Shown: positions 1 through 7,040 of the stretch, in pieces | How the letters are laid out: every line of letters starts with the position of its first letter | Position numbering within the stretch: position 1 is the stretch's first letter | NCBI GenBank assembly: GCA_043806395.1 | Contig: JAZDHC010000236.1 | Location: 1-7,854, forward strand | DNA length: 7,854 nucleotides | From: CG2-30-40-21 sp043806395 | Lineage (GTDB): Bacteria > UBA9089 > CG2-30-40-21 | Direction: 5' to 3' | The notes under the pieces: generated by a model | Databases searched by the model: none | What the model saw: only the letters and a program-made list of their open reading frames with translations | Told to the model about the DNA's origin: nothing | Translations under genes and position numbers: made by a program

Positions 1-359
<359 letters not shown>

Positions 360-368
360 TTTCCCCAG

Positions 369-375
369 CTCCTTA
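369..375 (-). promoter_or_regulatory. Shine-Dalgarno for the minus-strand repeat gene
   Basis: The minus strand reads TAAGGAG here, with nine bases to the ATG at 359. It is a near-consensus site at good spacing, and it decides the start and strand of the repeat gene. No -35/-10 pair convinces me further upstream. Confidence 0.6.
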
Positions 376-397
376 CAGTCAATGTGACTTTCTGATT

Positions 398-688
398 ATG
401 ATGGGGACACTCTTTCTGTATATAAACCCTAACGATATTGCAGAGGTTGAACAGGAGATATCCCAATTCCTGCATAAGATAGATACCACGAATCCATGGG
501 TACGCCTTGGCTACTCTATTTACAACATATCCAAAGATCCTGCTGATATCCAGGCAAGGGAGACATTTAATGAATTGTTACGCAAGCCGGCAGACGAAAA
601 GATGGCAGAGGTATTTGCCTTTCTTCACTGGCAAGTGAGTGTTGGGGAAAGGCTGTTGTTGTTCAACTTGCCGAACATATCAAATTAG
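398..688 (+). CDS. Unrecognised 96-aa ORF, possibly a fragment joined to the nuclease gene
   Basis: I do not recognise this protein. It starts with two Met codons and looks mostly helical and coding-like up to about residue 80. The stretch around residues 32-60 (NPWVRLGYSIYN, then a Phe/Leu-Leu helix) faintly resembles a TPR-like helical pair, which is not enough to assign a family. No Shine-Dalgarno precedes the ATG, and the frame stays open leftward through the repeat, so the true start is uncertain. From about base 634 a different frame encodes recognisable YhcG sequence. The last 15-18 residues of this ORF are therefore probably out-of-frame readthrough into nuclease DNA, and it may be the 5' part of an unrelated gene cut at a recombination junction. 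It faces away from the repeat gene, whose start is 38 bp away. Confidence 0.35.
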   Translation: MMGTLFLYINPNDIAEVEQEISQFLHKIDTTNPWVRLGYSIYNISKDPADIQARETFNELLRKPADEKMAEVFAFLHWQVSVGERLLLFNLPNISN

Positions 689-699
689 TCGAACCAAGC
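634..699 (+). pseudogene. In-frame remnant of the missing N-terminal part of the YhcG-type nuclease
   Basis: These 22 codons lie in the frame of the downstream nuclease, before its first ATG. They encode the stretch SECWGKAVVVQLAEHIK followed by LVEPS. This matches the usual DUF1016 N-terminal pattern of Trp-Gly, paired Val, then Leu-Ala helix just before the KGF...N.WRM.QFY motif. Upstream in this frame there is no ATG, GTG or TTG before a TGA at 571-573, and the typical Leu-Tyr-Trp-x-Ile-Gly helix is absent. The family homology therefore begins before any usable start codon, which points to a 5' deletion or frameshift near base 634. Confidence 0.55.
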
Positions 700-1497
700 A
701 TGAAGGGATTTACTGCAAGTAATATTTGGCGAATGAAACAATTTTATGAGTCATATAAGGATGTCGAAAAACTCGCACCACTGGTGCGAGAATTATCATG
801 GACAAATAATTTGATTATTTTTTCTCGATGTAAGACCATTGAAGAAAGGGAATTTTATATCCATCTCTGCCTTCGTGAAAAGTATTCCAAACGCGAACTG
901 GAACGGCAGATCAACACCAGCGTTTTCGAGCGTACCATGTTAGCAGACAAAAAACTCTCACCTGCGATGAGAAAATTGCCGCAAAATGCAGCAGGTGTTT
1001 TTCGGGACAGTTATATATTTGAATTTCTGGATATTCCTCGGAGGCACTGTGAGAATGACTTGCAAAAGGCAATTATTCGACATCTACGGGATTTTATTCT
1101 TGAAATAGGACGGGACTTTTCCTTTGTTGGAGAGGAATACCGACTGCAAGTGGGCAATAGGGATTTCTTCATTGATTTGCTGTTCTATCATCGTGAACTG
1201 CAATCTCTGGTGGCGATTGAATTGAAGGTTGACGAATTTCAGCCAGAGTTTATGGGACAATTGAACTTCTATCTTGAGGCGTTGGACAGGGATGTTCGCA
1301 AACCACATGAAAATCCATCTATTGGGATACTGCTTTGCAAGGGCAAGGATGATGAGGTGGTGGAATACGCATTGAGCCGTTCTGTTAGTCCAACCCTTGT
1401 GGCTGATTATGAAACCAAGCTGATCCCGAAGAATTTGTTATGTCAAAAACTCCATGAATTCTACGAATTAGCAGAAGTGGTGGCAAATGATGATTAA
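700..1497 (+). CDS. YhcG/DUF1016-type PDDEXK nuclease, N-terminally truncated
   Basis: The 265-aa product matches the YhcG (DUF1016) family, which has an N-terminal DUF1016_N domain and a C-terminal PDDEXK nuclease fold. Residues 1-80 hold the end of the N-terminal domain, including KGF-x5-IWRMKQFYESY and the LVRELSW motif. Residues 105-260 form the nuclease domain. Its core is FFIDL with Asp159, then VAIELK with Glu174 and Lys176, a QLNFY helix at 187-191, and the NPSIGILLCK strand near 205. The catalytic set looks intact. Full-length members usually have roughly 70 more residues at the N-terminus; here homology continues in frame only to about base 634. The ATG at 700 has no Shine-Dalgarno, so this may be a decaying gene or a separately translated C-terminal half. 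The family is tied to accessory and mobile regions, but its role is poorly defined. The gene ends 27 bp before ftsW and may be co-transcribed with it. Confidence 0.8.
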   Translation: MKGFTASNIWRMKQFYESYKDVEKLAPLVRELSWTNNLIIFSRCKTIEEREFYIHLCLREKYSKRELERQINTSVFERTMLADKKLSPAMRKLPQNAAGVFRDSYIFEFLDIPRRHCENDLQKAIIRHLRDFILEIGRDFSFVGEEYRLQVGNRDFFIDLLFYHRELQSLVAIELKVDEFQPEFMGQLNFYLEALDRDVRKPHENPSIGILLCKGKDDEVVEYALSRSVSPTLVADYETKLIPKNLLCQKLHEFYELAEVVANDD

Positions 1498-1512
1498 AAT
1501 ATTTTTCAGATG

Positions 1513-1518
1513 AAAGGA
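1513..1518 (+). promoter_or_regulatory. Shine-Dalgarno that decides the ftsW start
   Basis: AAAGGA lies six bases before the ATG at 1525. The earlier in-frame ATG at 1510 has no such site upstream, and its own first codons contain this one, so 1525 is the preferred start. Confidence 0.65.
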
Positions 1519-1524
1519 AAAACA

Positions 1525-2634
1525 ATGAATTGCTCTCGGGCTCGATTTGACATTATTCTACTTTTAATTACCATTACCCTGGTGGGTATTGGGTTATTGA
1601 TGATCTATAGTTCCAGTGCTATATTTGTCCAAAAGTATACACAAGATAGCTATTTCATGCTTAAGAAACAACTTCTCTGGGTATGTATTAGCAGTGTAGG
1701 GATGCTTATTGCATGGAAGACGGATTACAGGCTACTCCGTAAGTATAAAGGAATTATTATCGCTGTGGGGCTGGTTTTATTGGTACTGACTATCATTCCA
1801 GAGATTGGTTGTAAAACAGGCGGAGCAGCAAGATGGTTAAAGATATGTGGAATTAAATTTCAGCCATCAGAACTAATCAAGCTATGCCTCATTATATGGA
1901 TGGTTGATTTTATTGTCAAGAGAAAGGCACATCTTAAGAGTATGCTCAAGGGATTTTTGCCAGCATTGATGTTTTTAATGTGTATTATCATTATCTTATT
2001 GAAACAGCCCCACTTTGGGATGGTTATCCTGCTTTTTAGTGTAAGCATGGTTATTCTCTTTGCTGGAGGAATAAGCTTAAAACATATCCTTTCCTTGCTT
2101 CTGGTTTCGATCCCTATGTTGGTATTTGTAGCCTTTAAGGCACCATATCGTGTCAGACGATTGACTATTTTTATGGATCCATGGTCAGATGCTGGTAATA
2201 AAGGGTATCATATTGTCCAATCATTGATTGCCCTGGGGTCAGGAGGATTATTTGGTGTAGGACTTGGTCAGAGCAAACAAAAGCTATTTTATCTGCCTGA
2301 ATCCTCAACAGATTTCATCTTTGCCATTATTGGGGAAGAGGGTGGATTTCTTCTTGCTGTTGCGGTTATTGTTTTATTCGTTGGTTTTGCTTATTGTGGA
2401 ACAAAGATAAGCTTGGCTACAGATGATTTCTTTGCCAGTTTATTTGCCTTTAGCCTGACATTTATTATTGTTGCTCAGGCATTCCTTAATATCGGCGTGG
2501 TGACAGGGGTACTGCCAACCACTGGTGTGCCATTGCCATTTATCAGCTTTGGCGGATCTGCCTTGGTTTTCAATATGGTTTCTGTAGGGATATTGTTGAA
2601 TATTGCCAAAAGCTCATTTGCAAGAAGAGGGTGA
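1525..2634 (+). CDS. ftsW: FtsW, SEDS-family septal peptidoglycan glycosyltransferase
   Basis: FtsW is an integral membrane polymerase that joins lipid II into glycan strands at the division site together with a class B penicillin-binding protein. The 369-aa product is almost entirely membrane segments, starting with a hydrophobic helix at about residues 9-27. SEDS landmarks are in order: GGAARWL at 99-105 leading to FQPSE at 112-116, RRLTIFMDPW at 211-220, STDFIFAIIGEEGG around Asp263 (the conserved catalytic Asp), and NIGVVTGVLPTTGVPLPFIS at 322-341 followed by FGGSA. RodA is the main alternative; murG directly downstream favours FtsW. The start at 1525 is chosen over the ATG at 1510 because only it has a spaced Shine-Dalgarno. 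It is the first gene of the cluster in this window, and murG follows after 7 bp. No promoter is evident in the short gap upstream. Confidence 0.95.
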   Translation: MNCSRARFDIILLLITITLVGIGLLMIYSSSAIFVQKYTQDSYFMLKKQLLWVCISSVGMLIAWKTDYRLLRKYKGIIIAVGLVLLVLTIIPEIGCKTGGAARWLKICGIKFQPSELIKLCLIIWMVDFIVKRKAHLKSMLKGFLPALMFLMCIIIILLKQPHFGMVILLFSVSMVILFAGGISLKHILSLLLVSIPMLVFVAFKAPYRVRRLTIFMDPWSDAGNKGYHIVQSLIALGSGGLFGVGLGQSKQKLFYLPESSTDFIFAIIGEEGGFLLAVAVIVLFVGFAYCGTKISLATDDFFASLFAFSLTFIIVAQAFLNIGVVTGVLPTTGVPLPFISFGGSALVFNMVSVGILLNIAKSSFARRG

Positions 2635-2641
2635 TGATTTT

Positions 2642-3760
2642 ATGCGAATAGTTATTACTGGTGGGGGAACAGGTGGACATCTTTATCCTGGCATATCAAT
2701 TGCGTCTGGCTTGAGAGAAAGACAGATAGCCGTGTTGTTTGTTGGCAATATCAATGGGATTGAGGCTAAGGTTGTACCACAGGAAGGATTTGAGTTTAAG
2801 GGAATTGTCGTTTGTGGCTGGAATAGAACACTGCTGGGAATTTTCAGGGTAGCGTGGAAATTAATAGGGGCATTTTTTGCATCCTGCAAGTATTTATTGA
2901 AATTTAAGCCAGCCGTTATTCTTGGAACAGGCGGGTATGTTTGTGTACCGGTAATCATTGCCGGAAGGGCACTGGGAATACGGTGTATATTGCATGAACA
3001 AAATGCTATACCCGGACTGGCAGTAAGGATGCTTTCAGGGATTGTAAATAAAATAGCTGTTTCAATGCCTGAATCTTCAAAATATTTGCCACGGAAGAAG
3101 GTTGTTGTTACTGGCAATCCTGTTCGGAAAGGGATTGGACAGGTAGAAAAACAACAGGCATGTCAGAAGTTTGGTCTTTCAACAGATAAGACTACCATGC
3201 TTGTATTTGGTGGAAGCAAAGGGGCAAAAAGCATAAATATGGCAGTCATGGAGGCGTTAAACAAAGGCAGCCTTAGCCTTGAAGATTTGCAGATTATCTG
3301 GATTACGGGCTCTACAGATTATTCAATGGTATGCCAGAATATCCATGGGAAAGGGTATCGGATATTTGAATACTTAAATGATATGGATTATGCCTATGGA
3401 GCTGCTGACTTAGTTGTGTGTCGAAGCGGTGCTACAACTGTGGCTGAGGTTATTGCCTGTCGTGTGCCAACAATTATGGTGCCGTATCCTTATGCCACAG
3501 ATAATCATCAGGAGAAGAATGCACGGGTGTTAGAGCAGTGTGGTGCAGCAAGGGTGGTGCTTGATGCTGAATTACCTCAAGGAAGACTGGCTGAGGTAAT
3601 GGTTGAGTTGCTTTATGATGTTAAAAAATTGGACAGGATGAGGCAGGGATACGAGGGGTTTGATATGGATCCGTATGGTGCGGTGGATAGGGTGATGGAG
3701 GTAATAGGTGGGGATGGTGAGGAAGGTAGGGAAGGTAGGAAGGTAGGAAAGGAGGAATAA
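2642..3760 (+). CDS. murG: MurG, UDP-GlcNAc:lipid I N-acetylglucosaminyltransferase
   Basis: MurG adds GlcNAc to lipid I at the inner face of the cytoplasmic membrane, giving lipid II for FtsW. The 372-aa product is a two-domain GT-B glycosyltransferase (GT28). The N-domain has the glycine-rich loop GGGTGGHLYPG at 7-17 with His13, GTGGYVCVP at 95-103 and HEQNAIPG at 118-125. After GNPVR (158-162), the C-domain carries FGGSKGAKSIN at 189-199, CRSGATTVAE at 260-269 and PYPYATDNHQEKNA at 281-294, which bind UDP-GlcNAc. The start at 2642 is preferred over an upstream in-frame ATG at 2603, because it begins the canonical MRIVITGGG and has a GAGGGTGA Shine-Dalgarno at 2627-2634. That site overlaps the ftsW stop. 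The last 16 or so residues are a low-complexity Gly/Glu/Arg/Lys tail encoded by an octamer repeat. The stop TAA shares its last base with the murC ATG. Confidence 0.97.
   Translation: MRIVITGGGTGGHLYPGISIASGLRERQIAVLFVGNINGIEAKVVPQEGFEFKGIVVCGWNRTLLGIFRVAWKLIGAFFASCKYLLKFKPAVILGTGGYVCVPVIIAGRALGIRCILHEQNAIPGLAVRMLSGIVNKIAVSMPESSKYLPRKKVVVTGNPVRKGIGQVEKQQACQKFGLSTDKTTMLVFGGSKGAKSINMAVMEALNKGSLSLEDLQIIWITGSTDYSMVCQNIHGKGYRIFEYLNDMDYAYGAADLVVCRSGATTVAEVIACRVPTIMVPYPYATDNHQEKNARVLEQCGAARVVLDAELPQGRLAEVMVELLYDVKKLDRMRQGYEGFDMDPYGAVDRVMEVIGGDGEEGREGRKVGKEE
3717..3757 (+). repeat. AAGGTAGG octamer array at the murG/murC junction
   Basis: AAGGTAGG occurs three times, at 3723-3730, 3732-3739 and 3740-3747, and is followed directly by AAAGGAGG at 3748-3755, the murC Shine-Dalgarno (4-nt spacing to the ATG at 3760). 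The array encodes the low-complexity end of MurG. Slippage here would change the MurG tail, or its frame, and the run of SD-like sequence before murC. Confidence 0.8.
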
Positions 3761-5139
3761 TGTTCAAGAAAATACAAAATATTCATTTTATTGGGATTGG
3801 TGGTTCAGGGATGAGTGGCATTGCTGAGTTATTGTTAAATTTAGGGTATACTGTTACTGGTTCGGATGTGGCTGAGACAGAGATTACTAAAAGGTTACAG
3901 GGATTAGGTGGAAGGATTTATATCGGACATAGCCAGAAAAATATTGAGGATGCAGATGTTGTTGTTTATTCGTCTGCTGTTTCAAAAGAAAATCCAGAGG
4001 TTTTATCTGCTAAAGAGAAACGAATACCGGTTATTCCGAGGGCAGAGATGCTGGCTGAACTCATGCGATTGAAATATGGGATTGCTGTGGCAGGGGCACA
4101 CGGGAAGACAACCACAACATCCATGGTATCCTTAGTTCTTTCTACCGCTGGGCTGGATCCAACCGTAGTTGTTGGCGGCAGGTTTAATGATATTGGCAGT
4201 AATGCACGGCTGGGAAGTTCAGAATACTTAGTGGCTGAAAGCGATGAAAGCGATGGCAGTTTTCTGAAATTATCCCCGATTATTGCTGTGGTAACAAATA
4301 TTGACGAGGAACATCTTGATTATTATCAGGATATTTCCCAGATAAAGGATGCCTTTGTACAATTTATGAACAAGGTGCCCTTTTACGGTAGCGTTATCCT
4401 TTGTCTTGATAACGAAAACCTTCGGACCGTGATAGACAAAATAGAAAGAAGGGTTATTACCTATGGGTTGACCAAAGAGGCACAGATACGGGCAGAGGAT
4501 ATTGTATTTGATGGGTTTTCTTCGGAATTTACCGTGGTCTTTGAGGGTAACACCCTTGGCAGAATAAAACTAAGGGTGCCAGGTATGCATTATGTGTCCA
4601 ATGCTCTGGCTGCTGTGGCTGTTGGATTGGATCTGGAGATTGAGTTTGAAAAAATCGCAAATGCCCTTGGTGCTTATAGTGGTGTGCATCGAAGATTTCA
4701 GATAGTTGGAGAGACTGATGGTGTGACAATTATTGATGATTATGCCCACCATCCTACAGAGATAGCAGCCACACTGGCAGCTATTAAATCAACCAATAGA
4801 AGGGTTGTCGCTGTGTTTCAGCCACATCGATATACCCGTACCAAGGCATTAGCAAAGAACTTTGGACAATGCTTTAATGATGCTGATATGGTCATAGTCA
4901 CAAATATCTATGGGGCAGGTGAAAAACAGGTAGAAGGGGTGGATGCGTCCTTGGTTGTAAAAAGTCTGGTGGAAGCAGGACATTCAAGGGTAATGTTTCT
5001 ACAGACATTTGAGGAGATAATTGATTTTCTACATAGATTTATCTGCCCGCAAGATGTTGTAGTTACCCTGGGAGCGGGTGATATCTGGAAGGCAGGGAAA
5101 AGGTTGTGGGAGGAAATGAGGGAGAAGGTGGAAAGGTAG
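3760..5139 (+). CDS. murC: MurC, UDP-N-acetylmuramate--L-alanine ligase
   Basis: MurC is the cytoplasmic ATP-dependent ligase that adds L-Ala to UDP-MurNAc, the first stem-peptide residue. At 459 aa it has normal length and all three Mur-ligase domains. The N-domain binds UDP-MurNAc through IGIGGSGMSGIA at 11-22. The central ATPase has the P-loop AGAHGKTTTTSM at 111-122, ESDESDGSF at 160-168 and TNIDEEHLDYY at 179-189. The hinge carries PGMHYVSNALAA at 274-285 and GVHRRF at 308-313. The C-domain has DDYAHHPTEI at 326-335, FQPHRYTRT at 353-361, YGAGE at 384-388 and GAGD at 438-441. The early GIGGSGMSG loop and DDYAHHPTEI separate it from MurD, MurE and MurF. Its ATG overlaps the murG stop by one base, which suggests coupled translation. 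The stop codon lies within a repeat of the same octamer seen before its start. Confidence 0.97.
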   Translation: MFKKIQNIHFIGIGGSGMSGIAELLLNLGYTVTGSDVAETEITKRLQGLGGRIYIGHSQKNIEDADVVVYSSAVSKENPEVLSAKEKRIPVIPRAEMLAELMRLKYGIAVAGAHGKTTTTSMVSLVLSTAGLDPTVVVGGRFNDIGSNARLGSSEYLVAESDESDGSFLKLSPIIAVVTNIDEEHLDYYQDISQIKDAFVQFMNKVPFYGSVILCLDNENLRTVIDKIERRVITYGLTKEAQIRAEDIVFDGFSSEFTVVFEGNTLGRIKLRVPGMHYVSNALAAVAVGLDLEIEFEKIANALGAYSGVHRRFQIVGETDGVTIIDDYAHHPTEIAATLAAIKSTNRRVVAVFQPHRYTRTKALAKNFGQCFNDADMVIVTNIYGAGEKQVEGVDASLVVKSLVEAGHSRVMFLQTFEEIIDFLHRFICPQDVVVTLGAGDIWKAGKRLWEEMREKVER

Positions 5140-5157
5140 GAAGGTAGGAGGGTAGGA
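5131..5157 (+). repeat. AAGGTAGG octamer array at the murC/murB junction
   Basis: AAGGTAGG occurs at 5133-5140 and 5141-5148, followed by AGGGTAGG at 5149-5156, which differs at one base. The murC stop TAG (5137-5139) sits in the first copy. The overlap of copies two and three makes AGGAGG at 5146-5151, a consensus Shine-Dalgarno six bases before the murB ATG. The same octamer is arrayed at the murG/murC junction. Confidence 0.8.
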
Positions 5158-6057
5158 ATGGTTCAAGTAGCGGAGTTGTTGCCTCAATTATTGAAAATAA
5201 CACCACGAGTGTTGATCCAAGAACCAATGAGTAAACATACATCCTTTGGGATAGGGGGACCGGCTGATTTTTTTGTTACAATTCAGAACAGGGACGAATT
5301 GATGAGGCTTCTGTGTCTTATTCAGCAATGCGATATCCCATTCTTTATTCTTGGTGAAGGAACAAACCTTGTGGTCAGAGATAAAGGGATCAGGGGGATA
5401 GTAATCAAATTGGGCGGTGAGTTTACAAACATAAGGATTGATAATAATATTATCCATGCTGGGTCAGGGGCATTGCTTTCTAAGGTGGTAAATTCAGCTG
5501 CTAAAAATGGGCTTTCAGGGTTAGAATTTGCTGCCGGAATTCCGGGGACGATTGGTGGGGCAATTGTAGGAAATGCAGGAACAGAGGCAGGATGTATTGG
5601 TGATATAGTTAATCAGGTAGGGGTACTTTCTGTAGAGGGTAAATTTGAGGGATTGACCGGGGATAATGTTGAATTTTCCTATAGAAATAGCAATTTAAGA
5701 AAATATATTGTAATTAATGTAGAATTGTTGTTGACAAAACGGGATTTTTTAGGTATCATTAGTACAATAAACTCAATTCTCGAAAAGAGACAAAATGCTC
5801 AGCCCAAGGGAAGGGGCGCGGGAAGTATTTTTAAGAATCCAGAAGGGTCATCTGCATGGAAATTAATAGAAAATGCAGGGCTCAAAGGGATGCGAATGGG
5901 TGGGGTATATATCTCTCCTGAACATGCCAACTTTATCTTGGCGGATAAAGGGGCAAAGGCAGAGGATGTTCTGGGACTAATAGAATATATTCAGGAACAG
6001 GTTGAAAAAGATTGCGGGGTTGAATTGGTTGCTGAGGTCAGGGTGGTAGGAGAATAA
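5158..6057 (+). CDS. murB: MurB, UDP-N-acetylenolpyruvoylglucosamine reductase
   Basis: MurB is the cytoplasmic FAD enzyme that uses NADPH to reduce UDP-GlcNAc-enolpyruvate to UDP-MurNAc, the substrate of MurC encoded just upstream. The 299-aa product has HTSFGIGGPADFF at 27-39 and LGEGTNLVV at 65-73, the FAD-binding strand, where many members have Gly-Ser-Asn rather than Gly-Thr-Asn. GLEFAAGIPGTIGGAIVGNA follows at 121-140. SYR lies at 174-176, GAGSIFKNP at 220-228 with the catalytic Ser223, and the final acid is Glu293 in VAEVRV. The compact length and GSIFKNP place it with the short type II MurB enzymes rather than the longer E. coli type. An AGGAGG site six bases upstream supports the ATG at 5158. 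The stop TAA lies inside a 20-bp palindrome that leads to ddl. Confidence 0.96.
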   Translation: MVQVAELLPQLLKITPRVLIQEPMSKHTSFGIGGPADFFVTIQNRDELMRLLCLIQQCDIPFFILGEGTNLVVRDKGIRGIVIKLGGEFTNIRIDNNIIHAGSGALLSKVVNSAAKNGLSGLEFAAGIPGTIGGAIVGNAGTEAGCIGDIVNQVGVLSVEGKFEGLTGDNVEFSYRNSNLRKYIVINVELLLTKRDFLGIISTINSILEKRQNAQPKGRGAGSIFKNPEGSSAWKLIENAGLKGMRMGGVYISPEHANFILADKGAKAEDVLGLIEYIQEQVEKDCGVELVAEVRVVGE

Positions 6058-6073
6058 GTCCTATAGGACTTAT
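6054..6073. promoter_or_regulatory. Perfect 20-bp palindrome between murB and ddl
   Basis: ATAAGTCCTATAGGACTTAT equals its own reverse complement. In RNA it could form an 8-bp stem with a TATA loop. It covers the murB stop (6055-6057) and a TAGGA at 6064-6068, the best candidate Shine-Dalgarno for ddl (12 bases before the ATG, which is long). If folded, the stem would hide that site. No U-run follows, so it is unlikely to be an intrinsic terminator. It could instead be a protein-binding site or a small mobile or interspersed palindrome; the sequence alone cannot choose. Confidence 0.7.
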
Positions 6074-6080
6074 AAGATTT

Positions 6081-7040
6081 ATGGACTTAAAAGAATATTT
6101 TCTTCATAAAAAAATTGGGGTGTTAGCAGGGGGAATTTCTTCGGAAAGGGATGTTTCCCTTCGTTCAGGAAAAAATGTTTTAGAATCATTGGAACGACAA
6201 GGGTTTAACTCATTTATCATTGATCCAGCTGATAATGATTTTATTAAGCAGATAAAAATGATAGATGTTGCCTTTATTGCTTTGCATGGCGGGTATGGAG
6301 AGGATGGCGGTATTGCTGGGCTGCTTGAGGTTATGAGGATACCGTACACAGGTTCAGGGGTGTTGGCTTCAGCCCTTGCCATGAATAAGGTGGCTTCCAA
6401 GAGGATATTCAGGGAACAGGGGCTACCAACCCCTGATTATGCCTGTTTGCCACTGGCTGATGGATATGGCTATGAGGATTTGATCAATAAATTGGGATTA
6501 CCATTAATAGCCAAACCCGTATCAGAGGGTTCGAGTATAGGTGTGACCATTATAAGGGATGAGTCAAGGATACAATCGATTATTACGGAATTAATGGCTG
6601 AACATCGTGATGTTTTTGTAGAAAAATATATTCATGGTCAATCAGTAACCGTAGGCATTCTTGGTAATGGCAGTTCATTGCGTGCCTTGCCAGTATTAGA
6701 ATTGGCAACAAAAAATGAGTTTTATGATTATGAGGCTAAATATACCTCTGGGATGACTGAGTTTATTATTCCGGCTAAATTGGATACAGAAATATACGAA
6801 AGTGTGTGTCAGACAGCTATCAGGGCTCATCTTGCTCTTGGATGTGAGGGGTTTTCTCGCGTAGATATGATTGTTTCAGCTGAAGGTATTCCTTTTGTAC
6901 ATGATGTTAATACCGTCCCAGGACTAACAAACTTGAGCGATTTGCCGGCATGTGCTACTGCGGATGGAATGGGTTATGATGAGCTTATTTTTGAAATGTT
7001 ATGCTCTGCCTATTATAGGATAAAACATGTCACGACATAA
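6081..7040 (+). CDS. ddl: D-alanine--D-alanine ligase (Ddl)
   Basis: Ddl is the cytoplasmic ATP-grasp ligase that makes D-Ala-D-Ala for the stem peptide. The 319-aa length is normal. GVLAGGISSERDVSL at 13-27 includes Glu22, the equivalent of E. coli DdlB Glu15. LHGGYGEDGGIAGLLE is at 68-83, and PYTGSGVLASALAMNK at 88-103. The ATP-grasp segment PLIAKPVSEGSSIG is at 141-154. YDYEAKY at 215-221 supplies the active-site loop Tyr, and FSRVDM at 258-263 the conserved Arg260 and Asp262. The signature near the end reads HDVNTVPGLTNLSDLP (274-289), so the usual Glu of the ExN metal-binding motif is Asp275; Asn277 is kept. The YDYEAKY loop favours D-Ala rather than D-Lac as product. The Shine-Dalgarno is weak or distant and overlaps a palindrome. 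The 3' end overlaps ftsQ by 14 nt. Confidence 0.95.
   Translation: MDLKEYFLHKKIGVLAGGISSERDVSLRSGKNVLESLERQGFNSFIIDPADNDFIKQIKMIDVAFIALHGGYGEDGGIAGLLEVMRIPYTGSGVLASALAMNKVASKRIFREQGLPTPDYACLPLADGYGYEDLINKLGLPLIAKPVSEGSSIGVTIIRDESRIQSIITELMAEHRDVFVEKYIHGQSVTVGILGNGSSLRALPVLELATKNEFYDYEAKYTSGMTEFIIPAKLDTEIYESVCQTAIRAHLALGCEGFSRVDMIVSAEGIPFVHDVNTVPGLTNLSDLPACATADGMGYDELIFEMLCSAYYRIKHVTT

Noticed and set aside
395..400. Minus-strand CATAAT as a -10 box for the repeat gene
   Set aside because: It matches five of six consensus bases, but no acceptable -35 lies 16-18 bp upstream on that strand.
1498..1524. Promoter for ftsW in the gap after the nuclease gene
   Set aside because: The gap is 27 bp and AT-rich without a recognisable -35/-10 pair; only the Shine-Dalgarno is supported.
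2603..2641. MurG starting at the ATG at 2603
   Set aside because: It would add 13 residues that overlap the ftsW end. The ATG at 2642 starts the canonical glycine-rich N-terminus and has its own Shine-Dalgarno.
2683..3117. Minus-strand open frame of 144 codons inside murG
   Set aside because: It lies wholly opposite conserved murG motifs and shows no recognisable domain; it is a shadow of the real gene.
6054..6080. Intrinsic terminator between murB and ddl
   Set aside because: The stem is AT-rich and short and is not followed by a U-run.
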